Made by a program: the position numbers and the translations under genes. A stretch of DNA of 64,000 nucleotides from NCBI RefSeq assembly GCF_000969985.1, contig NZ_CP009526.1, forward strand, positions 3,038,001 to 3,102,000, in the 5' to 3' direction. The notes below the pieces were generated by a model that was not told where the DNA came from, did not search any database, and worked only from the letters and a program-made list of their open reading frames with translations. The DNA comes from Methanosarcina barkeri str. Wiesmoor. GTDB taxonomy: Archaea > Halobacteriota > Methanosarcinia > Methanosarcinales > Methanosarcinaceae. Shown one piece after another: positions 17,656 through 28,281 of the stretch. Position 1 is the first letter of the stretch, and each line of letters begins with the position of its first letter.

Positions 17656-17917
17656 TGTTTCCTCCTTAAATATCGAATGTTTTGTATTAACCAGATTGTA
17701 GCTATCCTGAAGTTTTTTATTGATGCACGGAATCTAAAATACAATTTTTATCGCTCAGATAAAATATAATTATAACTCAAAGAAAATATAAGTTTTATCA
17801 CTCAGCATCACGAAATTATATAACTATATACTGACTCAGGTTATCAATTATTCCTTTCGGAGGCGGAAAATGTGTGCCTCAGGAATAAGAACGATCCCGA
17901 GTTCAACGTCCCAAAAT

Positions 17918-18075
17918 CCAATATCCCTAATGCAATCTTCCTGACACAATGTTCCAAATGCAATATCCCAAATCCAATATTCCTAATGCAATCTTCCTGA
18001 CACAATGTTCCAAATGCAATATGCCAAATCCAATATCCCTAATGCAATATCCTGACACAATGTTCCAAATGCGAT
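17918..18075. repeat. 56-bp tandem repeat, three copies
   Basis: Units start CCAATATCCCTAATGCAATC at 17918, 17974 and 18030 with an exact 56-bp period; the third lacks two bases. Within each unit the word AATGCAAT or CCAAATGCAATAT recurs, so the unit itself grew from shorter repeats. The array lies between the ankyrin and TPR genes, just beyond the 3' end of the TPR gene. No coding or CRISPR character: copies are adjacent with no unique spacers. Confidence 0.92.
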
Positions 18076-18087
18076 GCCGGATAATAA

Positions 18088-18939
18088 TTACTCATTGATT
18101 TTCGCTTCACAAAACTCTTTTCCTTTCTCAGCGGCTTCATTTCCAGGGCTGAGTTTCAGGGCCCGTACATAGCACTTGAAAGCTTCACCGTACTCGGCAA
18201 ATTCGCAAAGCAAATCCCCTCCACTAAGAAGAGAGTTGAGGTGGTCGGGATCGCTTTCAAGAGCTTTCCTGAAGGAATTGAGGGCTTTTTCCTTTTCGCC
18301 AAGCTCAAGGAGCACGTTGCCTTTCCAGTACCAGGTCTCAATATTGTCAGGCTTCATAATAGGTGCCTTATTCCGGGAAAAAAAACTGAACCTGGGAATC
18401 TTGCAGGCCCAGTCAGAGGCCTTCCTGGGTTCGGTTGCCAGAGCGCGATCGAAAGTCTCAAGGGACTTTTTCAGGAACCCCATCTTGAAATATACTATGC
18501 CCTGGCTGGTCAGGATTTTGGGGGATTTCGGGTCAAATGCGAGTGCTTTTTCAAAAGCTTCAAGGGCTTCTTCGTTTCGACCCAGAGCTGAGAGCACGAA
18601 ACCCCGATTGGACCACCTGGTAGGGTTTTCAGGCTTAAGTTTAAGGTCAGCATCAACAATCTCCAAAGCTTCTTCATATCTTTCAAGCTTGAAAAGAGCC
18701 ATCCCGTAACACGATTTTGCATCCCGGGCTTTTTCAAGGAACTCTTTCCCTCGGGTCTCTTTTCCTTTATCGAAAAGCAGATCTGCCATTTCTTTCCAAG
18801 CGCTAGCGGCTTCTCCATAGGCAGCAAGCGCATCTTCAAACCTCCCTACCCGAAAGGAAATTCTGCCTTTTTTGTATTTTTCCTCAGCTGTCCTGTCAAG
18901 TTCTTTAAATTTATTTGCCATTTTTGCCATTTTTACCAT
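18088..18939 (-). CDS. TPR-repeat protein
   Basis: A 283-residue soluble protein with about six tetratricopeptide repeats, for example RWSNRGFVLSALGRNEEALE, SQGIVYFKMGFLKKSLETFD and WYWKGNVLLELGEKEKALNS. An interruption of about 25 residues without TPR pattern (WACKIPRFSFFSRNKAPIMK) separates the fourth and fifth repeats. The N-terminus MVKMAKMANKFKELD offers three in-frame ATGs; the true start could be any. It is probably a protein-protein interaction scaffold in the cytoplasm. It stands alone on the minus strand and is not clearly in an operon with the ankyrin gene or the transporter upstream. Confidence 0.92.
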   Translation of the reverse strand: MVKMAKMANKFKELDRTAEEKYKKGRISFRVGRFEDALAAYGEAASAWKEMADLLFDKGKETRGKEFLEKARDAKSCYGMALFKLERYEEALEIVDADLKLKPENPTRWSNRGFVLSALGRNEEALEAFEKALAFDPKSPKILTSQGIVYFKMGFLKKSLETFDRALATEPRKASDWACKIPRFSFFSRNKAPIMKPDNIETWYWKGNVLLELGEKEKALNSFRKALESDPDHLNSLLSGGDLLCEFAEYGEAFKCYVRALKLSPGNEAAEKGKEFCEAKINE

Positions 18940-19255
18940 TTTTCTGCCTCATTTCTGCCTTATATATAGAATCATCAAAATTTGTATTCTCAAAATTTGA
19001 ACTGCCATAATTCGCATTCTGAGGTGGTGTCCTAAAGTAATCCATTTTAAATCTGAAAATTATCCTGATAAACAATTATTCTGATAAACAATTGGTATTT
19101 TATAATATATAATAATTTTAAATTTGCCCGGCGATTAAACTCACCTGATGATTAAACTCATCTGACAGTGCCTTCTAAAGTAATAAACACAGCGAAAATA
19201 TAAGGAAGAAATATGAAGTAAAAACGTATAAAAAAAAGATAAAAGGAAAAGAAAC
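18940..19255. other. Intergenic region downstream of otaC
   Basis: About 316 AT-rich bases. It holds small direct repeats (ATTATTCTGATAAACAATT near 19060-19095; ACTCACCTGATGATTAAACTCATCTGA near 19137-19165) and TATA-like runs (TTTATAATATATAATAA at 19092) that could serve the TPR gene on the minus strand. No gene seen. Confidence 0.4.
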
Positions 19256-20194
19256 TTACTCTTTTCCAATCCATTCATTAACTTTTTGAGGATTATTTTC
19301 AACCCATTTTTCTGCGGCTACTTCAGGCGTCGTTCCGTTTTCGATATCCATCATGATAGTCTGGATATCATCGTGAGTCCACTTGAAACGGGTCAGGATG
19401 CCGTAGAGATTGGGTTTTTCTTCTTTAAGGCCGAGCCTTGCCAGGGTTTCAACATGATCGGCATCACCATATGAGCCTTTAGGGTCGTCAAGGTACTTAA
19501 GATCCCATCTGTTGAAAGCCCAGTGAGGTGACCAGAGAGTAACAACTATCCATTCTTTGGAATCCAAAGCTTTTTTCAGGGAAGCGGTCATTGCTGCACT
19601 ACTTCCTGGGACAAGCTCCATTTCCAGACCATAATCGGAAATTGCGGTTTCTGAAGCCTGCATTATGCCTGCTCCGGGTTCGATCCCGATTATCTTTCCA
19701 TCAAATTTGTCCTTTTCGGAATTAAGTTCTTCAATAGAATTGATGGGTACGTAAGAGGGGACAACAAGCCCGATTTTACAATCTTCAAGGTTTGTCTGGA
19801 CAGAATCAAGCCTGTCACCGTAAACTTCCCAGTAATGCTTGTGGGTATAAGGAAGCCATGCCGAAGTTGTGAAATCAAACTGCCCATCAGCAAGTACCTG
19901 ATAAAGTGGACCTGCATCAACTGCAGTTATTTCTACATCTTTATATCCTGCTTTTTTGAGCACCTGCTGCATCACATTAGTGCTTGCAATCTCGCCGTCC
20001 CATAAAACATATCCTATCTTTACAGGTTCACTGAATTCTGACGTTCCTGTTGCTGTAGGAGTATCCGTTCCTTCCGCAGTTTCGTTTTCCTTTTCGGAAC
20101 AACCTGCTGCAAGAAGGGCAAGCCCTATGATCAGGCAGATTGCCAGAACAGATCCAAGCTTCTTTACGTTCAAATTAAACTTTGCATTGGTCAA
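19256..20194 (-). CDS. otaC: Glycine betaine ABC transporter substrate-binding lipoprotein
   Basis: A 312-residue OpuAC-type binding protein. The N-terminus is a lipoprotein signal ending LALLAAGCSE, so the mature protein is anchored at the outer face of the membrane by Cys. The body has the aromatic and motif pattern of betaine-binding proteins (VKIGYVLWDGEIASTNVMQQ, FTTSAWLPYTHKHYWEVYGD, VVTLWSPHWAFNRWDLKYLD). It starts at TTG 20194; no in-frame ATG fits the signal peptide. It is the third gene of an A-B-C operon (ATPase, permease, binding protein), the order described for the Ota osmoprotectant transporter of Methanosarcina mazei, which imports glycine betaine under salt stress. A 170-base gap separates it from otaB. 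Confidence 0.93.
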   Translation of the reverse strand: MTNAKFNLNVKKLGSVLAICLIIGLALLAAGCSEKENETAEGTDTPTATGTSEFSEPVKIGYVLWDGEIASTNVMQQVLKKAGYKDVEITAVDAGPLYQVLADGQFDFTTSAWLPYTHKHYWEVYGDRLDSVQTNLEDCKIGLVVPSYVPINSIEELNSEKDKFDGKIIGIEPGAGIMQASETAISDYGLEMELVPGSSAAMTASLKKALDSKEWIVVTLWSPHWAFNRWDLKYLDDPKGSYGDADHVETLARLGLKEEKPNLYGILTRFKWTHDDIQTIMMDIENGTTPEVAAEKWVENNPQKVNEWIGKE

Positions 20195-20363
20195 AAATAT
20201 CTACAACCTATTTGAATTTCTTTCAGTTTATCTAGTTTTTTTGAGTTTTTCAGGGTTTGAAATGAATGGTGCACATTCTTTCGGGATTAAGAAGGCGACC
20301 CTGTTAAAGTGAAGAGCCTTATCCTGAGTTTCTTTTAAGGAAGAATCAGGAAAAGAGCTTTTT

Positions 20364-21188
20364 TTACCTGGGGCTCAGATGCTGGGTAATCCGGTCCAGG
20401 AAAACTGCAATTATGACAATCGAAAGCCCTGCTTCAAATCCCATGCCAATGTCAACACGCTGGATTCCTAGAAGGACCTGGTACCCAAGCCCCCTGGCTC
20501 CGATCATGGCTGCGATTACAACCATCGAAAGGGAGAGCATAATGCACTGGTTAACCCCAGCCATGATGGTCGGGAGCGCTACAGGCAGTTCAACCTTGGA
20601 AAGTTTCTGCCAGCTCGTGGAGCCAAAGGAATCTGCAACTTCGGTAAGTTCTATTGGAACCTGCCTTATTCCAAGGTTTGTGAGCCTTATTGCAGGCGGC
20701 ATTGCAAAAACAACAGTTGCGATCATACTGGGCACATTTCCAAGCTGAAAGAAGATAAGTGCAGGGATCAGGTACACAAAAGGCGGCATGGTCTGCATAA
20801 AGTCGAGTACAGGCTTTAAAATACTGGAAAGCGTAGTGTTTTTTGCAGAAAGGATCCCCAGCGGAATCCCGATAATAAGTGCAAGCAGGGTAGACGAAAG
20901 CACAAGGGCAAGTGTCTCCATTGAGAGAGTCCAGAGCCCCATGTTTTGGATAAGGAAAAAACCAATTGCAGTCCCGGCTGCAAGTTTGATGTTGCGTTTT
21001 CCTACAAAGTAAGCTAGCAGGAAAATCACAGCAATAAAAAGTTCTGGAGGCAGGAAAAGAAGCGCATCTTTTAAACTCGAAATCAGGAAATCAAGTTGCT
21101 GGCTTATGGTGTCCAGAAACTGACCGAAGTTGGCTTCAATCCAGTCCACAGCAAGTTCAACAGTATCTCCGACAGGTAACCTCAGCAT
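20364..21188 (-). CDS. otaB: Glycine betaine ABC transporter permease
   Basis: A 274-residue ProW/OpuAB-type permease with six or so membrane helices. The N-terminal 40 residues (DTVELAVDWIEANFGQFLDT) are amphipathic as in ProW, and the conserved cytoplasmic loop interacting with the ATPase is present (EVADSFGSTSWQKLSKVELPVALPT region). Its start overlaps the end of otaA by seven bases, so translation is coupled. Works with OtaA and OtaC to import glycine betaine. Confidence 0.93.
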   Translation of the reverse strand: MLRLPVGDTVELAVDWIEANFGQFLDTISQQLDFLISSLKDALLFLPPELFIAVIFLLAYFVGKRNIKLAAGTAIGFFLIQNMGLWTLSMETLALVLSSTLLALIIGIPLGILSAKNTTLSSILKPVLDFMQTMPPFVYLIPALIFFQLGNVPSMIATVVFAMPPAIRLTNLGIRQVPIELTEVADSFGSTSWQKLSKVELPVALPTIMAGVNQCIMLSLSMVVIAAMIGARGLGYQVLLGIQRVDIGMGFEAGLSIVIIAVFLDRITQHLSPR

Positions 21189-22702
21189 ATTTTCACCTCT
21201 GGTTCCTGCTCTGAGTCAGACCTGAGAGGTTCCTCAGTAGCCAGTTCGGTAGGTACAGACTCGCTGTCAACTCCGTTGGAAATTATATTGTTTTGGGCAT
21301 TCGGAGCGCCTGAACTTTTAGAGGGAGGTCCAGCTTCTCCTTCATTTTTACCTATTAGGACAGTTTTCTCAGCAGGCTTTCCTTCAAAAGTTTTCGCTGA
21401 AATGTTTTTTTCTTCTGAGGTTTTTTCTTCTGAGGTTTTTTCTTTTGAGGTTTTTTCTTCTGAAGTCTTTTCTTCTGAGGCCTTTTCGTTGGAGACTCCA
21501 AACTGCTCGTTTTCTCCAGCAATTGCAAGAGCACCAAGTACATTGCCCCGGACTATAATCCCAAGCAGTTTTCCTGAATCATTGACCACAGCAAGGGGGT
21601 ACTGGCTTTCCGCAATCAAGGGAATCACCTCACTAAGAGGTCGGTCTGGGGCCACATGTGGGGCATCCGGAAACATTGCTGCTTCAAGGCTCTTCCCGCT
21701 CCTAAGGGCTTCAAGTGCATCACTTATCATAAGTATACCTTTCAGGTGCCTGTTCTTTCCCTCAACTACATAAATCGAGGAAATCCCATAATCTTTCATC
21801 AACTGAATAGCAACCCTGGGCCCGGAATTGATAGACACTAGCGGTTCAGGCCGTTTCATAACCGATTCAGCAGTAAGAATTTTAGACCTGTCAACACCTG
21901 CAACGAACTTTGAAACATAGGAATTTGCAGGTTCGGTCAGGATCTCTTCAGGAGTCCCTATCTGAACTACTTCACCGTCTTTCATGATAGCGATGCGGTC
22001 CCCGAGTTTCAGGGCTTCATCCAGGTCATGTGAGACAAAGATAATTGTTTTTTGCACCCTATCCTCAAGGGCAATCAGTTCGTCTTGCATCTCGTTCCTG
22101 ATCAGTGGATCAAGAGCACTGAAAGCTTCGTCCATGAGCAGGATCTCAGGATCATTGGCAAGCGCCCTTGCAAGCCCAACTCTCTGCTTCATGCCTCCAC
22201 TTAACTGGTTTATTCTGCTATGTTCATAGCCTTTTAGGCCCACGGTTTCTATGGATGCAAGCGCCTTAGAGTAGCGTTCTTCTTTAGGAATCCCCTGGAT
22301 CTCAAGCCCATAAGCAACGTTATCAAGCACGATTTTATGGGGAAGCAGGGCAAAGTTTTGAAATACCATGCCAATCCTGGTTCTGCGAACATCACGCAGT
22401 TCTTCCGCATTCATCTGCGTGATGTTCTGCCCATCTATCAGGATTTCTCCCGCAGTTGGCTCGATGAGGCGGTTTAAGCAGCGTAAAAGAGTAGACTTAC
22501 CTGAACCCGAAAGCCCCATTATGACGAAGATCTCTCCTTCGTAGACTTCGAAATTGACGTTGTTGAGCCCAACAGTCTGTTTTGTTTTTTCAAAAATTTC
22601 ACTTTTGGAGAAGCCTTCATTTAGAAGGGAGATTACTCTCTGAGGATTTTTACCAAAAACCTTGGTAATATTTCGAACTTCAAGTTTTATTTTTTTTTCC
22701 AT
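21182..22702 (-). CDS. otaA: Glycine betaine ABC transporter ATPase with CBS domains
   Basis: A 506-residue ProV/OpuAA-type ATPase. Walker A GLSGSGKST lies at residues 63-71, the signature is LSGGMKQRVGLARAL, Walker B ILLMDEAFSALDP, and the switch His is in IIFVSHDLDEALKLGDRIAI. Two CBS domains follow (about 280-405), the module that in OpuA senses ionic strength or nucleotides and gates transport. Unusually, a repetitive Glu/Lys/Ser/Thr tail (units of SEEKT, about residues 408-440) and a further acidic, disordered stretch of about 60 residues follow the CBS domains, making it about 100 residues longer than typical OpuAA proteins. It is the first gene of the otaABC operon. Confidence 0.93.
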   Translation of the reverse strand: MEKKIKLEVRNITKVFGKNPQRVISLLNEGFSKSEIFEKTKQTVGLNNVNFEVYEGEIFVIMGLSGSGKSTLLRCLNRLIEPTAGEILIDGQNITQMNAEELRDVRRTRIGMVFQNFALLPHKIVLDNVAYGLEIQGIPKEERYSKALASIETVGLKGYEHSRINQLSGGMKQRVGLARALANDPEILLMDEAFSALDPLIRNEMQDELIALEDRVQKTIIFVSHDLDEALKLGDRIAIMKDGEVVQIGTPEEILTEPANSYVSKFVAGVDRSKILTAESVMKRPEPLVSINSGPRVAIQLMKDYGISSIYVVEGKNRHLKGILMISDALEALRSGKSLEAAMFPDAPHVAPDRPLSEVIPLIAESQYPLAVVNDSGKLLGIIVRGNVLGALAIAGENEQFGVSNEKASEEKTSEEKTSKEKTSEEKTSEEKNISAKTFEGKPAEKTVLIGKNEGEAGPPSKSSGAPNAQNNIISNGVDSESVPTELATEEPLRSDSEQEPEVKIC

Positions 22703-23447
22703 AATGATACCCCGGTTTTGACCGAAGTGGTTTCAAAAATTATTTACAGTCGTTGCAAAGGTAAAATGTTGTTAGAAAATTACCACAAAACCCATTTAAT
22801 AAAAACTAAGTTTACTCGAGCTGGTTTGCCCTCTTTTATTACTATTGATTCAGAAAGCTGGAAATTCAGGTAACTGGAAATATAAATTTAAGAGAGCACT
22901 CGATTTTTTGCAGCTTAAACAACTTATTTTCCTGGCTGATATTTTTTGTCCAATCATATATACAATTTTTGTGAAAATTTAATATACAAGAACAATTTCC
23001 TCTCAGAAAAGTGGAATAAATAACATATGATTTCAGGATCTAAAAGTATGAAATTTAGCTTTACTTCAGCATATTGGAACTTCAGGTTATGACTTTGCTT
23101 TAATACAAACCCACCACTTCAGTAAACTAAGAACTTTATATAATTTTTAATAATTTTCTTCATGTTTTAAAAAGTTCTTATTAAAAAGTTCTTATTAATA
23201 CTTAATAAGTCATTATAATTTGTAATAAGTTATTATAATTTTTAATATTTTTCCTTCATATTTCGGGCATTTTCTCAATTAATTAAAAAAGTATCGTTTT
23301 GAATGTCACCATTCCAAGAGATAAGTTTTATTTTAGAACGTGAAGAACGGACTTCCTGATGAAAACATATAATTGATATATTTATATATTAAAAAACTGA
23401 AAAATATAGGAAATCCTGGAATTGGGAATTCATCGTAAAACTTATAC
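22703..23447. other. Divergent control region between otaABC and carAB
   Basis: About 745 AT-rich bases between two divergently transcribed operons. TATA-like runs occur on the ota side (CATATATACAATTTTTG near 22957; TTAATATACAAG near 22980). Short repeats are present: AAAAAGTTCTTATT twice at 23168-23196, and TAATAAGT(C/T)ATTATAATTT twice at 23202-23240. A salt-responsive operator for ota would be expected here but no known motif was recognised. No gene seen. Confidence 0.5.
23370..23395 (+). promoter_or_regulatory. Likely carAB promoter (TATA box)
   Basis: The run TATATTTATATATTAAAA at about 23377-23394 matches an archaeal TATA box with an A-rich BRE-like stretch just upstream. Transcription would begin about 25 bases downstream near 23415, giving a leader of about 60 bases to the preferred carA start. 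Confidence 0.5.
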
Positions 23448-23477
23448 ATGTCTTATGATATTTACTCGCAGGTTCAG

Positions 23478-24587
23478 ATGATGAAAGCAGTACTAGGCTT
23501 AGAAGACGGAACAGTTATTAAGGGCACCGGGTTTGGTGCCGAAGGCACAGCTTGCGGCGAACTTGTTTTTACCACTCAATTTACGGGATATGAGGAGGCT
23601 CTAACAGATCCTTCTTACAAGGGTCAGATTTTAATGTTCACTTACCCCCTTATCGGAAACTATGGTGTCAGCGGGGAGCGCGTCCAGTCCGATAACATGC
23701 ATGCGGAAGGGCTTGTTGTAAGGGAGGCCTGCAAAAAGCCCTATCATTATAAATCATCCCGTTCGATCAATAAATTTTTAGAGGATGAAGGAAAGCCAGG
23801 AATTGAAGGTGTGGACACACGAATGCTCACCATCAGGGCAAGGGAGCACGGAACCATGAGGGCAGCCCTTATCGCAGGCAGCGACGACGGGGAAGAGGCT
23901 GTTGATGTAGCAAGAAACGCTCCCCAGCTCACGGATGAGGAACTTATTTCCCTTGTAACATGTAAAGAGCCATATTTCATTCCCGGAGCAGAAGGTGCCT
24001 GGAAAGGTGGCAGCAAACGCAAACATGCGGTTATAGTCGACCTCGGGATTAAGCGCAATATCATAAACAACCTTCACAAGCGGGGAATTGACCTTACTCT
24101 GGTTCCTGCAACTACAAAACCCTCGGAAATTGCAAATTATGAACCTGACCTTCTTTTTATCTCAAATGGGCCAGGAGACCCGGAAAAAGCAACAGATGCA
24201 ATCAATGCTGTAAAGGCTTTTGCAGGCACGATTCCAGTCTGCGGGATCTGTTTCGGGCACCAGATCATTTCCCTTGCTATGGGAGCAAAAACCTACAAGT
24301 TGAAATTCGGGCACAGGGGAGGAAACCAGCCAGTAAAGGACCTGATTGAAAACAAGATATTCATAACCTCTCAGAACCACGGATATGCCGTTGATGCGGA
24401 CTCACTTGACGGCACAGGGCTCTATGTAAAGTACCTGAATGCAAATGACAAAACCGTAGAAGGAGTTTCTCACAAAGACCTGGATGTTTTTAGTGTACAG
24501 TTCCATCCTGAAGCCCAGGCAGGGCCGATGGATACCGAGGAAACGTTCTTTGGCAAGGTTGTAAAGGTCCTCGGAGGTGAGATTTAA
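23478..24587 (+). CDS. carA: Carbamoyl-phosphate synthase small (glutaminase) subunit
   Basis: About 369 residues. The N-terminal domain ([20 protein letters not shown]) binds the large subunit; the C-terminal class I glutamine amidotransferase has the nucleophile Cys in [12 protein letters not shown] and the His-Glu pair in [11 protein letters not shown]. It supplies ammonia from glutamine to CarB for arginine and pyrimidine synthesis. The start at ATG 23478 is preferred because AGGTTC lies about eight bases upstream and the family starts there; an ATG ten codons earlier has no ribosome site. The stop codon overlaps the carB start (TAATG). Confidence 0.96.
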   Translation: MMKAVLGLEDGTVIKGTGFGAEGTACGELVFTTQFTGYEEALTDPSYKGQILMFTYPLIGNYGVSGERVQSDNMHAEGLVVREACKKPYHYKSSRSINKFLEDEGKPGIEGVDTRMLTIRAREHGTMRAALIAGSDDGEEAVDVARNAPQLTDEELISLVTCKEPYFIPGAEGAWKGGSKRKHAVIVDLGIKRNIINNLHKRGIDLTLVPATTKPSEIANYEPDLLFISNGPGDPEKATDAINAVKAFAGTIPVCGICFGHQIISLAMGAKTYKLKFGHRGGNQPVKDLIENKIFITSQNHGYAVDADSLDGTGLYVKYLNANDKTVEGVSHKDLDVFSVQFHPEAQAGPMDTEETFFGKVVKVLGGEI

Positions 24588-27500
24588 TGCCAAAACGCGA
24601 GGACATAAAAAAGGTTTTGCTTATAGGCTCAGGACCAATCACTATCGGACAGGCTGCAGAATTCGACTTCTCAGGCAGCCAGGCCTGCAGGTCCTTAAAA
24701 GAAGAAGGAATAAAGGTTGTCCTTGTAAACTCAAATCCTGCAACCATAATGACCGATCCTGAAATGGCTGATTCGGTCTATATCGAGCCACTTGATGCCA
24801 AGATAGTAGAAAAGATTATTGAAAAAGAACGCCCAGACGGAATTATTGCAGGTATTGGAGGGCAGACCGGCCTTAATATTACCAGTGAACTTGCGGAAAA
24901 GGGTGTCTTTGAGAAATATGGGGTCGAAATTCTGGGAACTCCTGTTGAAGCCATTAAAAATACCGAAGACAGGGAACTCTTCAAAGAGACCATGCTCAGG
25001 ATTGGAGAAAAGGTTCCCTTAAGCCGGGCAGTTAATTCTTTAAAAGAAGCCGAAGATGTTGTTGATGAACTCGGTCTTCCTCTTATTGTCCGTCCGGCAT
25101 ACACCCTTGGAGGAGCAGGGGGCGGAATTGCCCGCACAAAAGAAGAGCTGCTTGAAATTACGGAACGTGGGCTCAGGCGCAGCCGTATCAACCAGGTACT
25201 CATTGAAGAAAGTGTGCTTGGCTGGGCAGAGATCGAGTATGAGGTCATGAGAGATGAAAACGATACCTGCATCGTGATCTGTAACATGGAAAATATTGAC
25301 CCCATGGGCGTGCATACAGGAGAATCGGCTGTTGTTGCTCCTTCCCAAACTTTAAGCGATGCCGAGCACCAGATGCTCAGGAGTGCCTCAATCAAGATTA
25401 TCCGAGCTCTCAAGATCGAGGGTGGGTGCAATATCCAGTACGCCTTAAAAGAAGGCGATTACCGCGTTGTCGAGGTAAATCCAAGGGTTTCAAGGTCATC
25501 AGCCCTTGCATCCAAGGCTACAGGTTACCCGATTGCCCGCGTAACTGCAAAAATTGCAATTGGAATGAAGCTTGATGAGATCATAAACAATGTTACTAAG
25601 AGCACACCTGCCTCTTTTGAACCTGCTCTGGACTACGTAATTACCAAAATTCCCAGGTGGCCTTTTGATAAGTTCACAACTGCAGACAAAACCCTGACTA
25701 CAGCCATGAAAAGTACGGGAGAAGTCATGGCAATTGGCAGGACCATTGAAGAATCCCTGCTAAAGGCTTTTAAGTCCCTGGATATCGACAATCAGTTAGG
25801 AAATAAGCACTGGGACGAGCCTGAAACTAAAACTCTCCTTAAGACTCCTACAAGCGAACGCCTTTTTGTTATCTTCGATGCACTTGAGAAGGGTATGTCG
25901 GTAAAAGAAATTTTCGAGCTTTCGAGCATCAACCCCTTCTTTATCTCAAAGATAAAAAGGATCGTGGATATGGAAAAACGCATCAGGGCAGAAGAACTCA
26001 CTCCTGAACTCCTGCGTGAAGCAAAAAAGATGGGCTTCCCTGATACTCGCCTTGCCGAACTGACTGGCAGTACCAGGCAGGAAATAAGTGACCTCAGACA
26101 TAAAGCCGGAATCCTGGCTACCTTCAAGATGGTAGATACCTGTGCAGCCGAGTTTGAAGCAGCTACTCCTTATTATTATTCTACTTACGAGGACTCCTGC
26201 GAGACAAATGCCACCACAGATAAGAAGAAGATTCTTATTCTTGGTGCAGGCCCGATAAGGATAGGACAGGGAATTGAGTTCGATTACTGTACTGTGCATG
26301 CAGTTACTGCACTTCGGGAAGAAGGCATAGAAACCCACATTATTAATAACAACCCCGAAACCGTATCTACAGACTTTGATACCTCAGACAAGCTCTTTTT
26401 TGAACCTCTTACCCTTGAGTATGTGATGAACGTAATCGAGCGTGAGAAGCCTGATGGAGTACTTGTGCAGTTCGGAGGACAGACCTCGGTAAACCTTGCA
26501 ATTCCCCTCAAGCAGGAGTTGAAGCGCAGGACCGACCTTAACACCGTAATTCTGGGCACGGACCCTGATGACATGGACCTTGCCGAAGACAGGGAAAAGT
26601 TCTATATCCTTATGAAGGAGCTTGGCGTTCCACAGCCTGAAGGTGGATATGCAACTTCCCATAAGGAAGCAATCGAGGTTGCGAAGCGGATCGGCTTCCC
26701 TGTGCTTGTGCGTCCTTCCTATGTGCTCGGCGGGCGGGCAATGGAAATAGTATACGATGAAATCGACCTTGAACGCTACATGAAAGAGGCAGTCAGGGTC
26801 TCTCACGAACACCCAATACTGATTGATGATTTCCTTGAGGCAGCCTCTGAAATCGATGTGGATGCGGTCTGCGACCAGAAAGACGTAATTATCGGCGCAA
26901 TAATGGAGCATATCGAGGAAGCAGGTGTTCACTCCGGAGATTCGGCCTGTGTAATTCCACCGCAGAGCCTCTCACCTGAAGTTCTTGATCAGGTAAGGGA
27001 CTATACCCGCAAAATAGCTCTTGCCCTCAAGGTTAAAGGACTGATTAATATCCAGATGGCAGAAAAATGTGGGAAGGTCTATGTACTTGAAGCAAACCCG
27101 CGTTCAAGCAGGACAATTCCTTTTGTTTCAAAATCCGTTGGAATCCCACTTGCAAAGATTGCAGCCAAGGTAATTGCAGGACACAGCTTAAAGAGCCTGG
27201 GCTACACGGACGAGCCAAAACCCAAACATGTCTCAATTAAGGAAGTCCTCCTGCCTTTCGATAAATTACCAGGTGCAGACCCTGTCCTTGGCCCGGAAAT
27301 GAAAAGCACTGGCGAGGTAATGGGGATTGACTACGACTTCGGAAGGGCATATTATAAAGCCGAACTTGCAGCCGACAATGTCTTACCTCTTACCGGAAAA
27401 GTCTTCCTTTCCATAAGGAATGCAGACAAAACCGAACTTGTGGACGTTGCAAAGAAACTGCAGGCAGCAGGTCTTGAACTTATGGGCACAGAGGGCACTG

Positions 27501-27802
27501 TAAACTATCTTGCACGGCACGGGGTCTTCATGGATGTAGTGAAAAAGGTCCATGACGGAAGCCCGAATGTCATAGATATGATGCGCAGGGACGAGGTTGA
27601 CCTTATCATCAATACCCCGACAAGCAAACAGTCTCGCAGGGACGGTTCAAGGATCAGGCGGGCTGCTGTTGATTTCAAAGTCCCGTACATCACCACAATG
27701 CAGGCCGCAATAGCCGCAGCCGCTGCCATAGAAACTATGAAGAAAGGAGAGGAACTTACAATTAAATCCATCAATGAGTACCACAAAGAGATGGAAAATT
27801 AA
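24587..27802 (+). CDS. carB: Carbamoyl-phosphate synthase large subunit
   Basis: A 1071-residue full-length CarB. Two homologous halves each contain an ATP-grasp domain: [20 protein letters not shown] opens the first and [20 protein letters not shown] the second (about residue 555). [20 protein letters not shown] and [20 protein letters not shown] are the matching metal- and ATP-binding stretches. The last 140 residues form the allosteric MGS-like domain ([40 protein letters not shown]). It makes carbamoyl phosphate from bicarbonate, ammonia and two ATP. Overlaps carA by one base; argG, another arginine gene, lies 480 bases downstream on the same strand. Confidence 0.98.
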   Translation: MPKREDIKKVLLIGSGPITIGQAAEFDFSGSQACRSLKEEGIKVVLVNSNPATIMTDPEMADSVYIEPLDAKIVEKIIEKERPDGIIAGIGGQTGLNITSELAEKGVFEKYGVEILGTPVEAIKNTEDRELFKETMLRIGEKVPLSRAVNSLKEAEDVVDELGLPLIVRPAYTLGGAGGGIARTKEELLEITERGLRRSRINQVLIEESVLGWAEIEYEVMRDENDTCIVICNMENIDPMGVHTGESAVVAPSQTLSDAEHQMLRSASIKIIRALKIEGGCNIQYALKEGDYRVVEVNPRVSRSSALASKATGYPIARVTAKIAIGMKLDEIINNVTKSTPASFEPALDYVITKIPRWPFDKFTTADKTLTTAMKSTGEVMAIGRTIEESLLKAFKSLDIDNQLGNKHWDEPETKTLLKTPTSERLFVIFDALEKGMSVKEIFELSSINPFFISKIKRIVDMEKRIRAEELTPELLREAKKMGFPDTRLAELTGSTRQEISDLRHKAGILATFKMVDTCAAEFEAATPYYYSTYEDSCETNATTDKKKILILGAGPIRIGQGIEFDYCTVHAVTALREEGIETHIINNNPETVSTDFDTSDKLFFEPLTLEYVMNVIEREKPDGVLVQFGGQTSVNLAIPLKQELKRRTDLNTVILGTDPDDMDLAEDREKFYILMKELGVPQPEGGYATSHKEAIEVAKRIGFPVLVRPSYVLGGRAMEIVYDEIDLERYMKEAVRVSHEHPILIDDFLEAASEIDVDAVCDQKDVIIGAIMEHIEEAGVHSGDSACVIPPQSLSPEVLDQVRDYTRKIALALKVKGLINIQMAEKCGKVYVLEANPRSSRTIPFVSKSVGIPLAKIAAKVIAGHSLKSLGYTDEPKPKHVSIKEVLLPFDKLPGADPVLGPEMKSTGEVMGIDYDFGRAYYKAELAADNVLPLTGKVFLSIRNADKTELVDVAKKLQAAGLELMGTEGTVNYLARHGVFMDVVKKVHDGSPNVIDMMRRDEVDLIINTPTSKQSRRDGSRIRRAAVDFKVPYITTMQAAIAAAAAIETMKKGEELTIKSINEYHKEMEN

Positions 27803-28281
27803 GGTGAAGTAAAGAAAAAGCTGTCAATAGATAACTGTAACTCTTTAAAGGTACCTATTGAAGAGTACTGCTTAATCAAAAATAGTGTGCCAACAGGAAA
27901 TTTACGTGTGAATCACAGCTGGCAGGGTGGTTTTCCATCCTCCGGCAAAACATAATCAATTTTTGAATCTACCAGCTTCTGGCTGTTAAATATGCAGGAA
28001 TTAAACATCCTGCCACCAAAATTATTAAACTTATTAACCTTATTAACCCTACTGAACTTACTGATCCGTCAACACGTAAACCTATTAACATACCAGATAT
28101 TACAAGTCAATCTGTTAACGAATCTGTTAATGAATTAATCTGTTAGCGAATCAATCTGCTAACGAATTAATCTGTTAGCGAATCAATCTACAATGTATCA
28201 ATCCATTAGCGTGTCACTAAATTGGCACGTCAATCATTTTGATTCTTATCACATATACGCTAAATAAGGGGTAGTAAAAGC
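27803..28281. other. Intergenic region between carB and argG with short repeats
   Basis: Contains an irregular tandem array (about 28095-28215) built from (A/T)ATCTGTTA(A/G)CGAAT words; the best unit is about 32 bp with two clear copies at 28130-28195. Upstream are TTATTAACC and AACTTATTAAC words (28015-28060). A weak hairpin (GGCAGG...CCTCCGGC) lies near 27922-27955 and could be a carB terminator. The argG ribosome site AAGGGGTAG is at 28265. No gene seen. Confidence 0.5.

Noticed and set aside
21276-21773. 165-codon plus-strand frame opposite otaA
   Set aside because: It is the antisense of the SEEKT tail and CBS region; the minus-strand frame has the clear ABC family motifs.
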